A stretch of 64,000 nucleotides of DNA, taken from the NCBI RefSeq assembly GCF_009729055.1, contig NZ_CP045484.1:2552872-2616871 (forward strand). Reading direction: 5' to 3'. Shown in pieces: positions 28,283 through 37,141 of the stretch (position 1 is the stretch's first letter; every line of letters starts with the position of its first letter). The DNA is from Sulfurisphaera ohwakuensis (GTDB lineage Archaea > Thermoproteota > Thermoprotei_A > Sulfolobales > Sulfolobaceae). The translations under genes were made by a program, and so were the position numbers. The notes under the pieces are model-generated. The model made no database searches and had not been told where the DNA came from. It saw nothing but the letters and a program-made list of their open reading frames with translations.

Positions 28283-28781
28283 ATGTCTAAATTTATTGAA
28301 TCCTTAAGGGAAGACCACGAGGTTATATTAAAAGCATTAAACGTATTAAACAATGTAGAAGCTATTGATGCTATTAAAAAAATTGTAGATTTTATAAAAA
28401 ATTTCGTTGATAACTGTCACCATATGAAGGAAAAAAGCGCTATTCCCTTTCCTAGAACAAAAGGGATTAGTTAGAGGGCCTATTCAAGCTATGGTTTATG
28501 AACATAATGAGCTACGAGACTTACTAACTAAAATCGAAAACGAATACAGCGAACCGAAAGAACTTAAGAAAAATTTAAGTTATCTGGCTTATCTTTTATC
28601 GGGACATATAGGCAAGGAGAATACCGTGTTATTTCCTTTAGCGGAAAATATGATAACAGAGGAAGATGATAAAGAATTATATGAAGGATTTGAAAAGGTG
28701 GAAGAGAGAATTGGCGTTAATAAACATAAGGAATACGTGAATTTAATTAACAATCTTTACGCGAAATATTTCCCGAAGTAA
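28283..28781 (+). pseudogene. Hemerythrin-like HHE-domain gene broken by one extra A
   Basis: The first frame gives MSKFIESLREDHEVILKALN ... FVDNCHHMKEK. The second gives ALFPFLEQKGLVRGPIQAM then VYEHNELRDLL and SGHIGKENTVLFPLAENM. They join without loss if one A is removed from the A6 run at 28431-28436. The His and Glu of a di-iron hemerythrin site (H in EDH, CHHMKEK, EHNE, GHIGKEN) are then all present. Such proteins bind oxygen or nitric oxide, or repair Fe-S centres, and often accompany DUF2249 genes in denitrifiers. ATG at 28283 fits a TATA box near 28250-28260. Confidence 0.8.
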
Positions 28782-29204
28782 GGACTATAACTTTATTATA
28801 TGGTAATCTGCCGTAATCAATAATTTCACTAATAAGCAAATTTGGGAAATTCATGGATCTTTCACGCTTTCTATTTATATTAATAGAGTTAAATTATTGT
28901 TATTAAATATATACTAAGTAATATTAATACGCAGAATTGTAAAAAAATATTATAGTGAGGCCACAACTTGTATTACCAATACTGAATTATTTGTGTACTG
29001 AATTATACTAATTTAATAGAGAATACTATAATTTACAAAGAATATCTAAAAGATCCAAATTTATCTTTATTTGATCATATATCTTAATATACTAAGATTC
29101 TAGTAAATATCTATAATATTATTATAGAAATTAGAATTTTAGTTAAAAATAATATAATATTAGTTCTGGTTTAACCTCTTAATTTATATACAAGTGTAGT
29201 GCTA
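28782..29204. other. AT-rich non-coding stretch
   Basis: Very AT-rich with no credible gene. AGAGAATACTATAATTTACAAAGAA (29019 onward, partial) resembles a stretch near 35310 that also precedes AAAAGATCC/GAAAGATCC, but the match is short. Confidence 0.45.
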
Positions 29205-29453
29205 TTATGAAGTAATATAATTTTGTATTCTCGAAGGTCGTGCAATTATATATACTATCCATTCTTTTGAAGTTTTTCGCTCTACTATTATATCGACCTT
29301 TCGCCTAGTTTTTATCTTCCTTAATATTCTTGATGGATCTTCATTAGAAAATAAAACCATTACCTCATCTTCTTTCATCTTATTAATTTTCATTTCGATT
29401 ACTTTGAATGTGTAATCTCCTAGAACTCGCATATCTATCAGATAAGACTTCAC
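29205..29453 (-). CDS. DUF2249-like small protein
   Basis: 82 residues. MKSYLIDMRVLGDYTFKVIEMKINKMKEDEVMVLFSNEDPSRILRKI follows the DUF2249 pattern: L-D-x-R near the start, a helix, a strand with DEVM, then N-x-x-P leading to a helix (compare ELDLRNVEP ... GEELVVIADHYPAHLL in the next gene). It is shorter and more diverged than the typical domain. The fold is related to TusA, but the TusA Cys is absent. It is divergent from the DUF2249-cupin gene. Role unknown; the neighbourhood suggests nitrogen-oxide metabolism. Confidence 0.6.
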   Translation of the reverse strand: MKSYLIDMRVLGDYTFKVIEMKINKMKEDEVMVLFSNEDPSRILRKIKTRRKVDIIVERKTSKEWIVYIIARPSRIQNYITS

Positions 29454-29586
29454 ACCATCTTTTCCTTTACACTCGTTTTATATCATTAGCCTAATATATA
29501 GCCTATAAGGCGAAAAATCCACAAACTAGGCTACACCTTATACTTTAGTATTCCATTTTTTATACACCTTAAAATAATTGCTATTC

Positions 29587-30177
29587 ATGGAATTAGATCT
29601 CAGAAATGTAGAACCACAATATAGGCACAAACTAGTGATAGATGCTTTTAGTAAGATAAAGGATGGTGAAGAGTTAGTAGTGATAGCAGATCATTATCCT
29701 GCCCATTTATTACAAATTTTATCGGGACAAATTGAAAAATATAAGGTAGATCAGACAGAAACTGGAGACTTCATTTTGAAAGTTATAAAGAAAGGTTCCA
29801 AGTCAATTATTGCTCATATTTCAGAATATAGGAAAGTAGGGGATACATTTACACCAATACCAGTATTAAGAAAGGATGAATACGGCGTTATTTTAGTTTT
29901 CTTTAAAGCGGGGCAATATATACCAATACATGCTCCAGATTCTGACCTAATATTCTATGTACTTCAAGGAAAAGGTACGGCTTATGTAGATAACAAAGAA
30001 GTTGAAGTAAGAGAAGGTTCTATAATTATAGTACCTAGAGGAGTTAAGAGAGGAATAAAAGCAGAGACTTACATGGAAGCACTTCATATAGTTATTCCTA
30101 GTCCTTCAGCAGAAGACCATGAGAAAGTAATGAAAGCAGCTAGGGAAGGTATAGAAGAAGTAGATTTGAAACATTAG
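29587..30177 (+). CDS. DUF2249-cupin fusion protein
   Basis: From ATG at 29587 the protein has 196 residues. Residues 1-75 are a DUF2249 domain (ELDLRNVEPQYRHKLVIDAF, GEELVVIADHYPAHLLQIL). Residues 95-185 are a cupin: GQYIPIHAPDSDLIFYVLQG and EVEVREGSIIIVPRGVKRG, with only part of the usual His set (H in IPIHAPDSD). A TATA-like TTTTTTATACACC lies about 26 bases before the ATG, so the TTG nine bases earlier is not preferred. DUF2249 proteins commonly sit with hemerythrins and nitric-oxide genes. A sensor or metal-dependent role is plausible but not shown. Confidence 0.75.
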   Translation: MELDLRNVEPQYRHKLVIDAFSKIKDGEELVVIADHYPAHLLQILSGQIEKYKVDQTETGDFILKVIKKGSKSIIAHISEYRKVGDTFTPIPVLRKDEYGVILVFFKAGQYIPIHAPDSDLIFYVLQGKGTAYVDNKEVEVREGSIIIVPRGVKRGIKAETYMEALHIVIPSPSAEDHEKVMKAAREGIEEVDLKH

Positions 30178-30969
30178 AATTTAAAAAAAGATAATTGTTT
30201 TTTATCTTATTGTATATCTTTAGTGAACCTCAAAAAATTGATTATAAGTTGTACATTCTCTCTGGACATTAAAAATCTCTGTATAAATTCTTGGTTACAA
30301 GTAGGAGTTGGATTTGTTAAAAGAAGGCATAAAGGAATATTCCATATAATTATCTCAACCTTTATTTAATACAATTTTTGCTTTTTAAATTAATTATTTA
30401 AATTTGTTAGAAATTAAAAACTCGATATTTAAGTAGTTTATTATGAATTGTAATATTCTCCTTTAAATTAACATAATTTGGTGTACGAATAATACAATAT
30501 TACGTAAAAGATATTCTTGTAAGCTAAATTATAACCCCTTCTCATACACTTTTACTTCTTCATGTTATACTTGCTCATAACTTAAAGTACAATAAGGTTT
30601 CTAATTTCATAAAAACCTTAAGAGGAATATCTTGTTCTGTAAAGCTTAACAGAGTTATTACTTATTAAGTATAAATCTTGTCCTTTAAGATCTGACCTAG
30701 TATAATATTGCTTAGTATGTATTTAATAGTTAAAATCTCATTTACTTAGACAAATAAAAATCCAAAGACTAAGAATCATTATATAAAGTATATTACGCCT
30801 TGTTGAATCCTCCAATTTTCTCAGCTAATAACCCATCAATTTTTATAAAATTCAAAATTAAGCATTGATTTAAAAGTAAATTTCATCTTAACTTTAATAA
30901 AAATTGAGATAACCTACAAAACAATTGTATTATTAATCCTTAAATATTAGATATCATATATTTTAATTT
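30178..30969. other. 790-bp AT-rich gap
   Basis: No open frame with protein-like composition on either strand and no clear repeat. The last part (30939-30947, CTTAAATATT) is a TATA-like box about 26 bases before the ATG at 30970 of the zinc-finger gene. The size of this gap is unusual here and may mark a decayed gene. Confidence 0.45.
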
Positions 30970-31201
30970 ATGCCTAAGCGAGTTTTTATTAAAATGTGAA
31001 GTGTGCGGTGAAGTCTTCAATAATAATTCACTATACTATCAACATAAGGTTTTACAACACTCAGAATATAAACCAATAGTTAAAGGGGACAGTTATGAAT
31101 GCCCAATATGTCATGAAACTAGAAAAAGACTTCCTACGCTTCTTACCCATATAGGATTACATCATCTAACAAACAATCCAATTAGAGTAGAAGTTGCTTA
31201 A
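30970..31201 (+). pseudogene. C2H2 zinc-finger protein, N-terminus out of frame by one T
   Basis: ATG at 30970 gives MPKR and then, if one T is removed from the T5 run at 30983-30987, VLLKCEVCGEVFNNNSLYYQ and on to the stop at 31201. Two fingers result: CEVC-x12-H-x4-H and CPIC-x12-H-x4-H. As the sequence stands, the frame can start only at GTG 31001, which loses the first Cys of finger one. A TATA-like CTTAAATATT about 26 bases before 30970 supports the upstream start. Small C2H2 proteins of this type in archaea are DNA- or RNA-binding regulators. Confidence 0.65.
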
Positions 31202-31324
31202 TAATATTTTTATGATAATATCTTTTTTATCTGTGATATACAATAAAATTGTTTCTTCTAATGTCATTATATTATAAGGAGTATCTAGAGAAAATATAAA
31301 ATAGTGAATTAGTAGAATTATATA

Positions 31325-31546
31325 ATGCATAAAAAACCTTTAGAGGTTACTATTTTATTTGAGAATCATCCATGTGAAATAATGAAAATAATCTCATCTA
31401 CTGGACTGAAAGCCAATGTTGAAAACATAAGATTAGGAAAGCAAACAACAGATTATATATTACGTTTCGATAAAGATGTTGAAAAGAGCGATATACTAAA
31501 ATTAAAATCAAGTAATGTAAAAGTTTTAAGGTTAAGTAAAAGATGA
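31325..31546 (+). CDS. Small protein related to the N-terminal domain of HTH_10-type regulators (weak)
   Basis: 73 residues starting [21 protein letters not shown] strand with a His-Pro-Cys near the start resembles the sensor part of archaeal bacterio-opsin-activator-like (HTH_10) proteins, but no helix-turn-helix follows. AAAATATAAAATAG about 26 bases before the ATG indicates a leaderless transcript. It is basic and soluble, with no firm function. Confidence 0.55.
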   Translation: MHKKPLEVTILFENHPCEIMKIISSTGLKANVENIRLGKQTTDYILRFDKDVEKSDILKLKSSNVKVLRLSKR

Positions 31547-31714
31547 GTATTTCTCTTTTCTTTAACCGCAGTTAGTAAAATCGTCATAGTTATGTTTTAT
31601 ATAATACGTTTAGATTTTCAAGTTATTAATATATAGAAATAATATTTTAATTTTTAAACAAAAGATTGGCCTCGAAATCTCTCATTTATATCTTATAAAA
31701 ATAAAAAAGAAGAC

Positions 31715-34700
31715 TTAATGTGTTTTTAACAAAACTACCGCAATTGCTACAGCTGCAGCTATTACAACAGCTATGGTAATTAAGACTGGATAGTTAGGAG
31801 TTTCTACTAATTTCTCATATATCGGACCGTTAACAGTTATTACTGTTCCTGGTGAGACATTATATGTCCCTATATATTTACCTATAAGATAGAACGGAAC
31901 TGATGCGTTAAGACTGATTCTCGTTTCTTCATTGTACCAATTTGACACTCCGTTTACTGTAACTAGGAATTGCTTAACTACCTTTACTGTAATGTTTGTT
32001 GGACTTTCAACGGTCACTGACTTAGACGATATATTTGTTATTACATATCTTTCCTCATTGTTAACATAGTAAGTATAGTTTATTATCTCTATTTTAGTTC
32101 CTTCATTTATCCATGAGGAGTTGAGGATAGTCTCAGTCCCATTAATCAAGGCCTTAACCGGAATTTTGGATGAGACTGATACATAGAACTGTAATACCGC
32201 ATATATTGTAACGTTATAAGGTTTATTTACTATAAGCGTTGCTGAAGGTGATATTTGAGTAATTACGTATCTTGACTCTGACGAGGGATAGTAAGTGATA
32301 TTTAGAATCTCTATTTTTATCCCCTTGTTATACCATCCTGTTGCTAATGTAGTATTTGTTCCATTAATTATAGCATGAACTGGTATAGGAGATGATAGCT
32401 TTAAGTAGAACTGTTCTAATGTCGAGACTTTTATCGTTAACGGGCTTTCTACTGTCACTTCTTTAGGTGTAATGTTCGTAATTACATATCTGGTAAATGG
32501 GGTGGGATAATAAGTGATGTTTTCTACACGTATAACCGAACCAACATTATACCATCCTGTTGCTAATGTAGTATTTGTTCCATTAATTATAGCATAGACT
32601 GGAATAGGAGATGAAACTATAACTGGGAATTGTTTAACTGTTGAAATTATGACATTTATTGATGAGTTTACCGTAAAGGAAGATGAGGGTGATATTGATA
32701 CTATTACACATCTCTCATCAGAGCTCGGGTAATATGTTATATTGAGCACTTCAACTGTAGTTCCCTCATCATACCATCCTGTTGTTAGTGTAGTATTTGT
32801 CCCATTGATTATAGCATGAACTGGAATAGGTGATAATACTGTAACACGGTATTGGTTATAATAATATATGGTAATTGTAGAGGGTATTGTCACTGTACCT
32901 GAATAAGAGTAGGCTATCCATCGTTCTTGTGAATTAGAACCGGGCAGAGTTTGAGAATATACATAAGTGGAGTCATAATCTACCCAAACAGTATTTGGTG
33001 CAGTAATTGTTTGCGGTAATCCGAAGTAATAATATGTAACTTGTGGAGGGCTGTAACCAACTCCTCCTTGTACTTTATACTCAAAATTAACCATTAGTTG
33101 TTCATAGTAAACAAAGAATATTGTTAATGTACTGTTTATTACACCTTCAGTTTGATTATCTGTAGCCCATCTAATTCCATTGTTACCGTAAATTATCTGC
33201 TGGATTGTGTAAATAGTCCCCGCGGGTAATTTAAGGGACGTCATGGAAGTTAGGTATATTGTTGTTATTGTCTGATTGGGGAATTCTAAGGTTATTTGAG
33301 GAGATTGTGGTAAAGGTTGACCTATTACGTCATACTCAAAAGTTACAAAATAATATCTTGGAATAATAGTCAGTGTAATATTTACAATCTTATAGAAACC
33401 TGGAAACAGTGAGGCATTAATTATAATTGGGTAAGTACCCGGTGGTATTTGATTAGCATATATTGTCAGTATATCTGTACCTTGGCCATTAACATATATT
33501 GGATTTTCAATATTATACGTTACACCAGCGGGAGTAAGGATGTTAATTTTTACATCACCATACGCATTTATTGTAATATCTATTAAGGCAGAGGAATTAG
33601 GATGTAAGCGTATTGAAGTATTTGATACCATAATGTTGAACTGTGTAACATCAGTAGTGTAACTTCCAATTGTCTTCAAAACGTTTGCTTCTCCAATAAG
33701 CTGACCATTAGAATTGTATACCAGAATTGCATAGTTTGTTGGTTCTAAGGATAATATTGCCTCACCACCATTAAATGGAATTTTGAACTGCGTATATGAT
33801 GGTGAATAGGTATAAGTCATATTATAGACTAAAATGTAACCACTACTTATCCCGGTGTCTACAGTCAAGTTTAATATATTGTTCTGTTCCCACAATACTC
33901 CGAGACTTCCGGGACCAGTAGTTATATGACTTACCAGTGTACCGTTAAATGGTATGTCTGTATAAGTTGCTACTACGTTTTGAACAGTCTCTGCAGTGTC
34001 TGATCCGAAATTATATGCGTTTTCTACAGTTTGAAAGTTATGGCCATTCCAGTATTCAAGAGTCATATATATGTTTGCTGAGTAAACATAGGCGTTAAGT
34101 CCTCCGTATGCTCCTCCTAAAACCAATTCTGCATCGTAAAATGTTCCCCATCCGGTATATTCGTTACCGTTAATCATGAACTCTATGTTACTTGCACCTT
34201 CAACGTTTGTAACTACTACAGTGTCATATTTCACCCAACCATAGCCATCGTTATACCAGAAGTTGATCACTGGTTGACCTAAACTGTTTACTGATACATT
34301 TACTAAGACTAAAATCGTAGTAGGGAGTGTTACCGTTACAAAACTTCCTGGATAATTATTAGCCCAATCGTAGTAATACTCGACTGCATGAGAACCATAG
34401 TAAACAATACCTATTTGTCCGTTACCCGATAGACCGCTTGCATTAGCATATATTTGCGTATAATTCCATATGTTATCTAAAAATGCAACTTCGTTATTTG
34501 CTGTATCAAACCTCACTATATTCTGAACCCACAGGGAATAAGTTATTCCATTATAATTATAAGTTAGGACAGCATTAAGCTGGAAGCTGACACAGTTACT
34601 AACCAATTCAGTACCGTTAAATGTTTGTGCTGACAAATCTATAATGTTAATGTAACCTAGGAACTGTGTAGTAGTTAACACATACGGACCGTTTGGACCT

Positions 34701-34903
34701 ATACCGTAATCAGCTATTCCCATGGGTGCTGGTTCTGACGAGTAAAATGCATTTATATTTACATAGCCATAATTATTAGTGACATTTCTATAGTATTTAC
34801 CAACAACTGGTATTGAGGCTGTTCCTATTTGATGTGTTGTATACAGAGGTGTTGTATAAGTCAATAGTGAAATGAGCAAAAAGATTACAAGAAGTTTCTC
34901 CAT
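31715..34903 (-). CDS. Thermopsin-type (A5) surface protein with tandem repeats and C-terminal anchor
   Basis: 1062 residues. Signal peptide (MEKLLVIFLLISLLTYT), then a thermopsin domain: APMGIADYGIGPNGPYVLTT, VSFQLNAVLTYN, YSLWVQNIVRF, VAFLDNIWNYT, and later LGGAYGGLNAYV and NFGSDTAETVQNVV. These segments match those of the second thermopsin here (56222-58438). From about residue 500 follow beta domains, then four repeats of roughly 74 residues centred on SPIPVHAIINGTNTTLATGW, and a C-terminal helix (YPVLITIAVVIAAAVAIAVV). Thermopsins are acid proteases active near pH 2. Many N-glycosylation sequons are present. It is much longer than classical thermopsin (about 340 residues), so the repeats probably extend it from the S-layer. 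Confidence 0.85.
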   Translation of the reverse strand: MEKLLVIFLLISLLTYTTPLYTTHQIGTASIPVVGKYYRNVTNNYGYVNINAFYSSEPAPMGIADYGIGPNGPYVLTTTQFLGYINIIDLSAQTFNGTELVSNCVSFQLNAVLTYNYNGITYSLWVQNIVRFDTANNEVAFLDNIWNYTQIYANASGLSGNGQIGIVYYGSHAVEYYYDWANNYPGSFVTVTLPTTILVLVNVSVNSLGQPVINFWYNDGYGWVKYDTVVVTNVEGASNIEFMINGNEYTGWGTFYDAELVLGGAYGGLNAYVYSANIYMTLEYWNGHNFQTVENAYNFGSDTAETVQNVVATYTDIPFNGTLVSHITTGPGSLGVLWEQNNILNLTVDTGISSGYILVYNMTYTYSPSYTQFKIPFNGGEAILSLEPTNYAILVYNSNGQLIGEANVLKTIGSYTTDVTQFNIMVSNTSIRLHPNSSALIDITINAYGDVKINILTPAGVTYNIENPIYVNGQGTDILTIYANQIPPGTYPIIINASLFPGFYKIVNITLTIIPRYYFVTFEYDVIGQPLPQSPQITLEFPNQTITTIYLTSMTSLKLPAGTIYTIQQIIYGNNGIRWATDNQTEGVINSTLTIFFVYYEQLMVNFEYKVQGGVGYSPPQVTYYYFGLPQTITAPNTVWVDYDSTYVYSQTLPGSNSQERWIAYSYSGTVTIPSTITIYYYNQYRVTVLSPIPVHAIINGTNTTLTTGWYDEGTTVEVLNITYYPSSDERCVIVSISPSSSFTVNSSINVIISTVKQFPVIVSSPIPVYAIINGTNTTLATGWYNVGSVIRVENITYYPTPFTRYVITNITPKEVTVESPLTIKVSTLEQFYLKLSSPIPVHAIINGTNTTLATGWYNKGIKIEILNITYYPSSESRYVITQISPSATLIVNKPYNVTIYAVLQFYVSVSSKIPVKALINGTETILNSSWINEGTKIEIINYTYYVNNEERYVITNISSKSVTVESPTNITVKVVKQFLVTVNGVSNWYNEETRISLNASVPFYLIGKYIGTYNVSPGTVITVNGPIYEKLVETPNYPVLITIAVVIAAAVAIAVVLLKTH
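32331..32850 (-). repeat. DNA-level repeats inside the thermopsin-type gene
   Basis: TACCATCCTGTTG occurs at 32331, 32550 and 32772, each followed by a near-identical run of about 60 bases that encodes IPVHAIINGTNTTLATGW. Spacing is 219 and 222 bases. A fourth repeat toward 32130 is diverged at the protein level. Such high DNA identity points to recent duplication or gene conversion between repeats. Confidence 0.8.
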
Positions 34904-35353
34904 AAATATGAGTGTGAATGTTCATATATAAAATTTTTGTTAATATATGCTTTATTGATACTTCAATTTTCTTAGCAGGTGTTGTAAATTTTTGTTAAAT
35001 TCAAGAGTGTTAATTTAAAAACAAAGTCTAACGTTATCTCTGATAAAAACTTAATCAATCTACAAAGTAAGTTATAGAAAGATATTTATATTTTATAATG
35101 CTTAAGTAAATATTTTTAACTCTAAAAGTATATTATAATTAAGGTAAGAAAGGAGATTCACGGCTCTTTTGCGAATTCATTTTATTTTATTATTTTGAGG
35201 TTAAATAATTGATTATACATTGGCAATTGAAGGTACTAAGGAGTTTATACCATTATGGAGATAATGACATCTCATCAATTATTTCTTTATACAATTATTC
35301 TAATTCTAAGAGAATATTATAATTCGCAAAGAAGGCATGAAAGATCCTATTTC
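34904..35353. other. Non-coding stretch with small hairpin
   Basis: No gene supported; an open frame across 35255-35506 is antisense to the regulator. CATTATGGAGATAATG (35251-35266) is a 6-bp-arm hairpin. The thermopsin promoter must lie near 34920-34950. Confidence 0.45.
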
Positions 35354-35677
35354 TCACTTCTCTTCTTCTCTCAAATTCTTCACATACTTGAGATATTTCC
35401 TTATTATTTCTCTGCCTTTATCAGTAATATGTATCTCTGTTCTAATACCAGCTATTGTGAATACCTTATTAATCTTTATAAGACCTTCATCCTCCAGAAT
35501 CTGTAGGTGAAACAGAAGAGAACTTTTTGGTAATCCACTAAAGTTAAGCAATTCAGTAAAGCTCATCTTTTTCTCGTAATAGAGGGCTATCATAATTCCT
35601 AGCCTAGCTGAGTTAGAAAACGCTTTACTGTTCAATAACTCCATTAATCCTTTTAGATCGTTATCTTCACTGTTCAT
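35354..35677 (-). CDS. Winged-helix transcription regulator
   Basis: 107 residues from ATG 35677. SARLGIMIALYYEKKMSFTELLNFSGLPKSSLLFHLQILEDEGLIK is a clear winged HTH, and GIRTEIHITDKGREIIRKYL forms the wing and dimer helix, like small ArsR/HTH_27 regulators. No metal ligands are evident. The start overlaps the end of the upstream membrane protein by 11 bases (ATGAACAGTGA), so the two are coupled. It is the last gene of the ABC ATPase operon and the natural candidate to bind the palindrome at 37107-37121. Confidence 0.85.
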   Translation of the reverse strand: MNSEDNDLKGLMELLNSKAFSNSARLGIMIALYYEKKMSFTELLNFSGLPKSSLLFHLQILEDEGLIKINKVFTIAGIRTEIHITDKGREIIRKYLKYVKNLREEEK

Positions 35678-36245
35678 CTTCTGACCCCTCATAGCTTTCA
35701 ACTATAGATTTTACTCCAGCATAAATCCAGAAGAAGAAGTAGAGATAATAAAAAAGAGAGTTAAATGGTCCCAATAGCATCGATATTATGAATGTTATTA
35801 TAGCTACGTAATCGTAGTATCTAACTTTCCCAGTATCTCTTGCAGTATCATAAATAAAGATCGAGATTATGGTTGTGTATACTGCATCAGAAACGATATA
35901 GTAGGAGAAGTCATTTAACGTAATAAGTGTGTAAACCCATAATCCGATAATACTCAACATTAGTGCTGTGAAAAGGATATCCCTTAACCTATTCTTAGAA
36001 GAGTGAAGAAACTCTCTTTTTGAATATGCTTTGTGGAATATTACCGATGTATATGCTATATATATCAATAATAAAGGGATTAAAAAGTAAATGAGCAAGG
36101 AGTGAATTGATGAAATAGAATACAAAAGTCCTTCAATAACTACATAAGTGGACCAAAAAATGTAATACTCGCCAAGCGATTTTCTTATTTTATGCGTTAG
36201 TATTCTTTTAGCCAACTTTTCAGCATCTTTGATGGTCTGATTCAT
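35667..36245 (-). CDS. Membrane protein of the ABC operon
   Basis: 192 residues with about six hydrophobic helices (from YVVIEGLLYSISSIHSLLIYFLIPLLLIYIAYT to FIISMLLGPFNSLFYYLYFFFWIYAG) and a soluble N-terminal helix (IKDAEKLAKRILTHKIRKSL). No family recognised. It lies 28 bases after the ABC ATPase and overlaps the regulator gene. It may be an accessory membrane subunit or an immunity/sensor partner of the regulator (inference from position). Confidence 0.7.
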   Translation of the reverse strand: MNQTIKDAEKLAKRILTHKIRKSLGEYYIFWSTYVVIEGLLYSISSIHSLLIYFLIPLLLIYIAYTSVIFHKAYSKREFLHSSKNRLRDILFTALMLSIIGLWVYTLITLNDFSYYIVSDAVYTTIISIFIYDTARDTGKVRYYDYVAIITFIISMLLGPFNSLFYYLYFFFWIYAGVKSIVESYEGSEDEQ

Positions 36246-36273
36246 TGGAAAGCACTCTCGGTATTATATTTAG

Positions 36274-37065
36274 CTACGCACTTATTATACCATATAGCCT
36301 GTTTAGAGAACCTAAAGCACCGAATTTCATTCCCGTATCTCCCTTAACTATAGATATCTTTTTCCCCATTACTTCCAGTGTTAATAAAGCATCCCTTCTC
36401 TCACCTTCTACTATAGAACTCTCCAATAATTCAGATACACTCACTGGGCCTTGCAACTTATTCCCTACCAGAAAGTAAGCCTTATAATCCTTATATAAGC
36501 TTAACATATCCAATTCATGTGTGACTAATATCCCTTCTTTACCGTATTCTTTAATATATCTAGATATAACGAATCTTCTTGCAGCATCTACATTTTCAAA
36601 AGGTTCATCCAATCCAAATATTTTAGGTCTAGAAGCTAGTGCTAAAGTTGTCCTAACTAAGACAGACTGTCCCGCAGATAATACGTAAAGTTTTTTATTT
36701 AAAATTTCGTTACTTAAGTTTAAGGCCTTAATGATCTCGAGAAACAGCTCACTATCCAAACCTTTAAACTCCTCGTACAAATAGACCACGTCTTTTACAG
36801 TTATACCAATCTCATATGCTTCCTGCAGATTAGTAGAGTACCCCGTATAATTTCTTATCTTCCTTACCTCATTCCCATCTATTAAGATACTTCCAGTATA
36901 AGGTAATAACCCAGAAATAGCCCTTATTAGAGTAGTTTTCCCGCTCCCGTTAGGTCCTAATATTATTACCTTTTCTCCATCAACCTTCAAGTTTATGTTC
37001 TCCAAACTAAATTTTTCAGAGCCTTTACTGGATAACGTAATCCCTACATTTTTTAGTTCAATCAT
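36274..37065 (-). CDS. ABC transporter ATP-binding protein
   Basis: 263 residues. Walker A GPNGSGKT (37-44), signature VLSAGQSVLVRTTLALASRP and Walker B IFGLDEP, then the switch His in VTHELDML. The signature is LSAGQ rather than LSGGQ. Length and context fit the ATPase of an ABC-2 type exporter. The permease gene is divergent, 76 bases away, with a palindrome between them. The last 50 residues (SIVEGERRDALLTLEVMGKK) form a small extra domain. It is the first gene of a minus-strand operon with a membrane protein and a regulator. Confidence 0.92.
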   Translation of the reverse strand: MIELKNVGITLSSKGSEKFSLENINLKVDGEKVIILGPNGSGKTTLIRAISGLLPYTGSILIDGNEVRKIRNYTGYSTNLQEAYEIGITVKDVVYLYEEFKGLDSELFLEIIKALNLSNEILNKKLYVLSAGQSVLVRTTLALASRPKIFGLDEPFENVDAARRFVISRYIKEYGKEGILVTHELDMLSLYKDYKAYFLVGNKLQGPVSVSELLESSIVEGERRDALLTLEVMGKKISIVKGDTGMKFGALGSLNRLYGIISA

Positions 37066-37106
37066 AATATAATGTATACTTGAAATATTTATAAAACGTC
37101 ATAAGA

Positions 37107-37121
37107 GTTCAGAAACTGAAC
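37107..37121. promoter_or_regulatory. Palindrome GTTCAG-AAA-CTGAAC between divergent ABC genes
   Basis: Perfect 6-bp arms with a 3-base spacer, located in the 76-bp region between the ATPase operon and the permease gene. TTTATAAATATTTCAAG in minus sense, nearby at about 37080-37095, is the likely TATA box of the ATPase operon. The winged-helix protein encoded at the end of that operon is the likely binder. Both directions could be controlled from one site. Confidence 0.6.
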
Positions 37122-37141
37122 CGTTTAGACTGAATATATAC

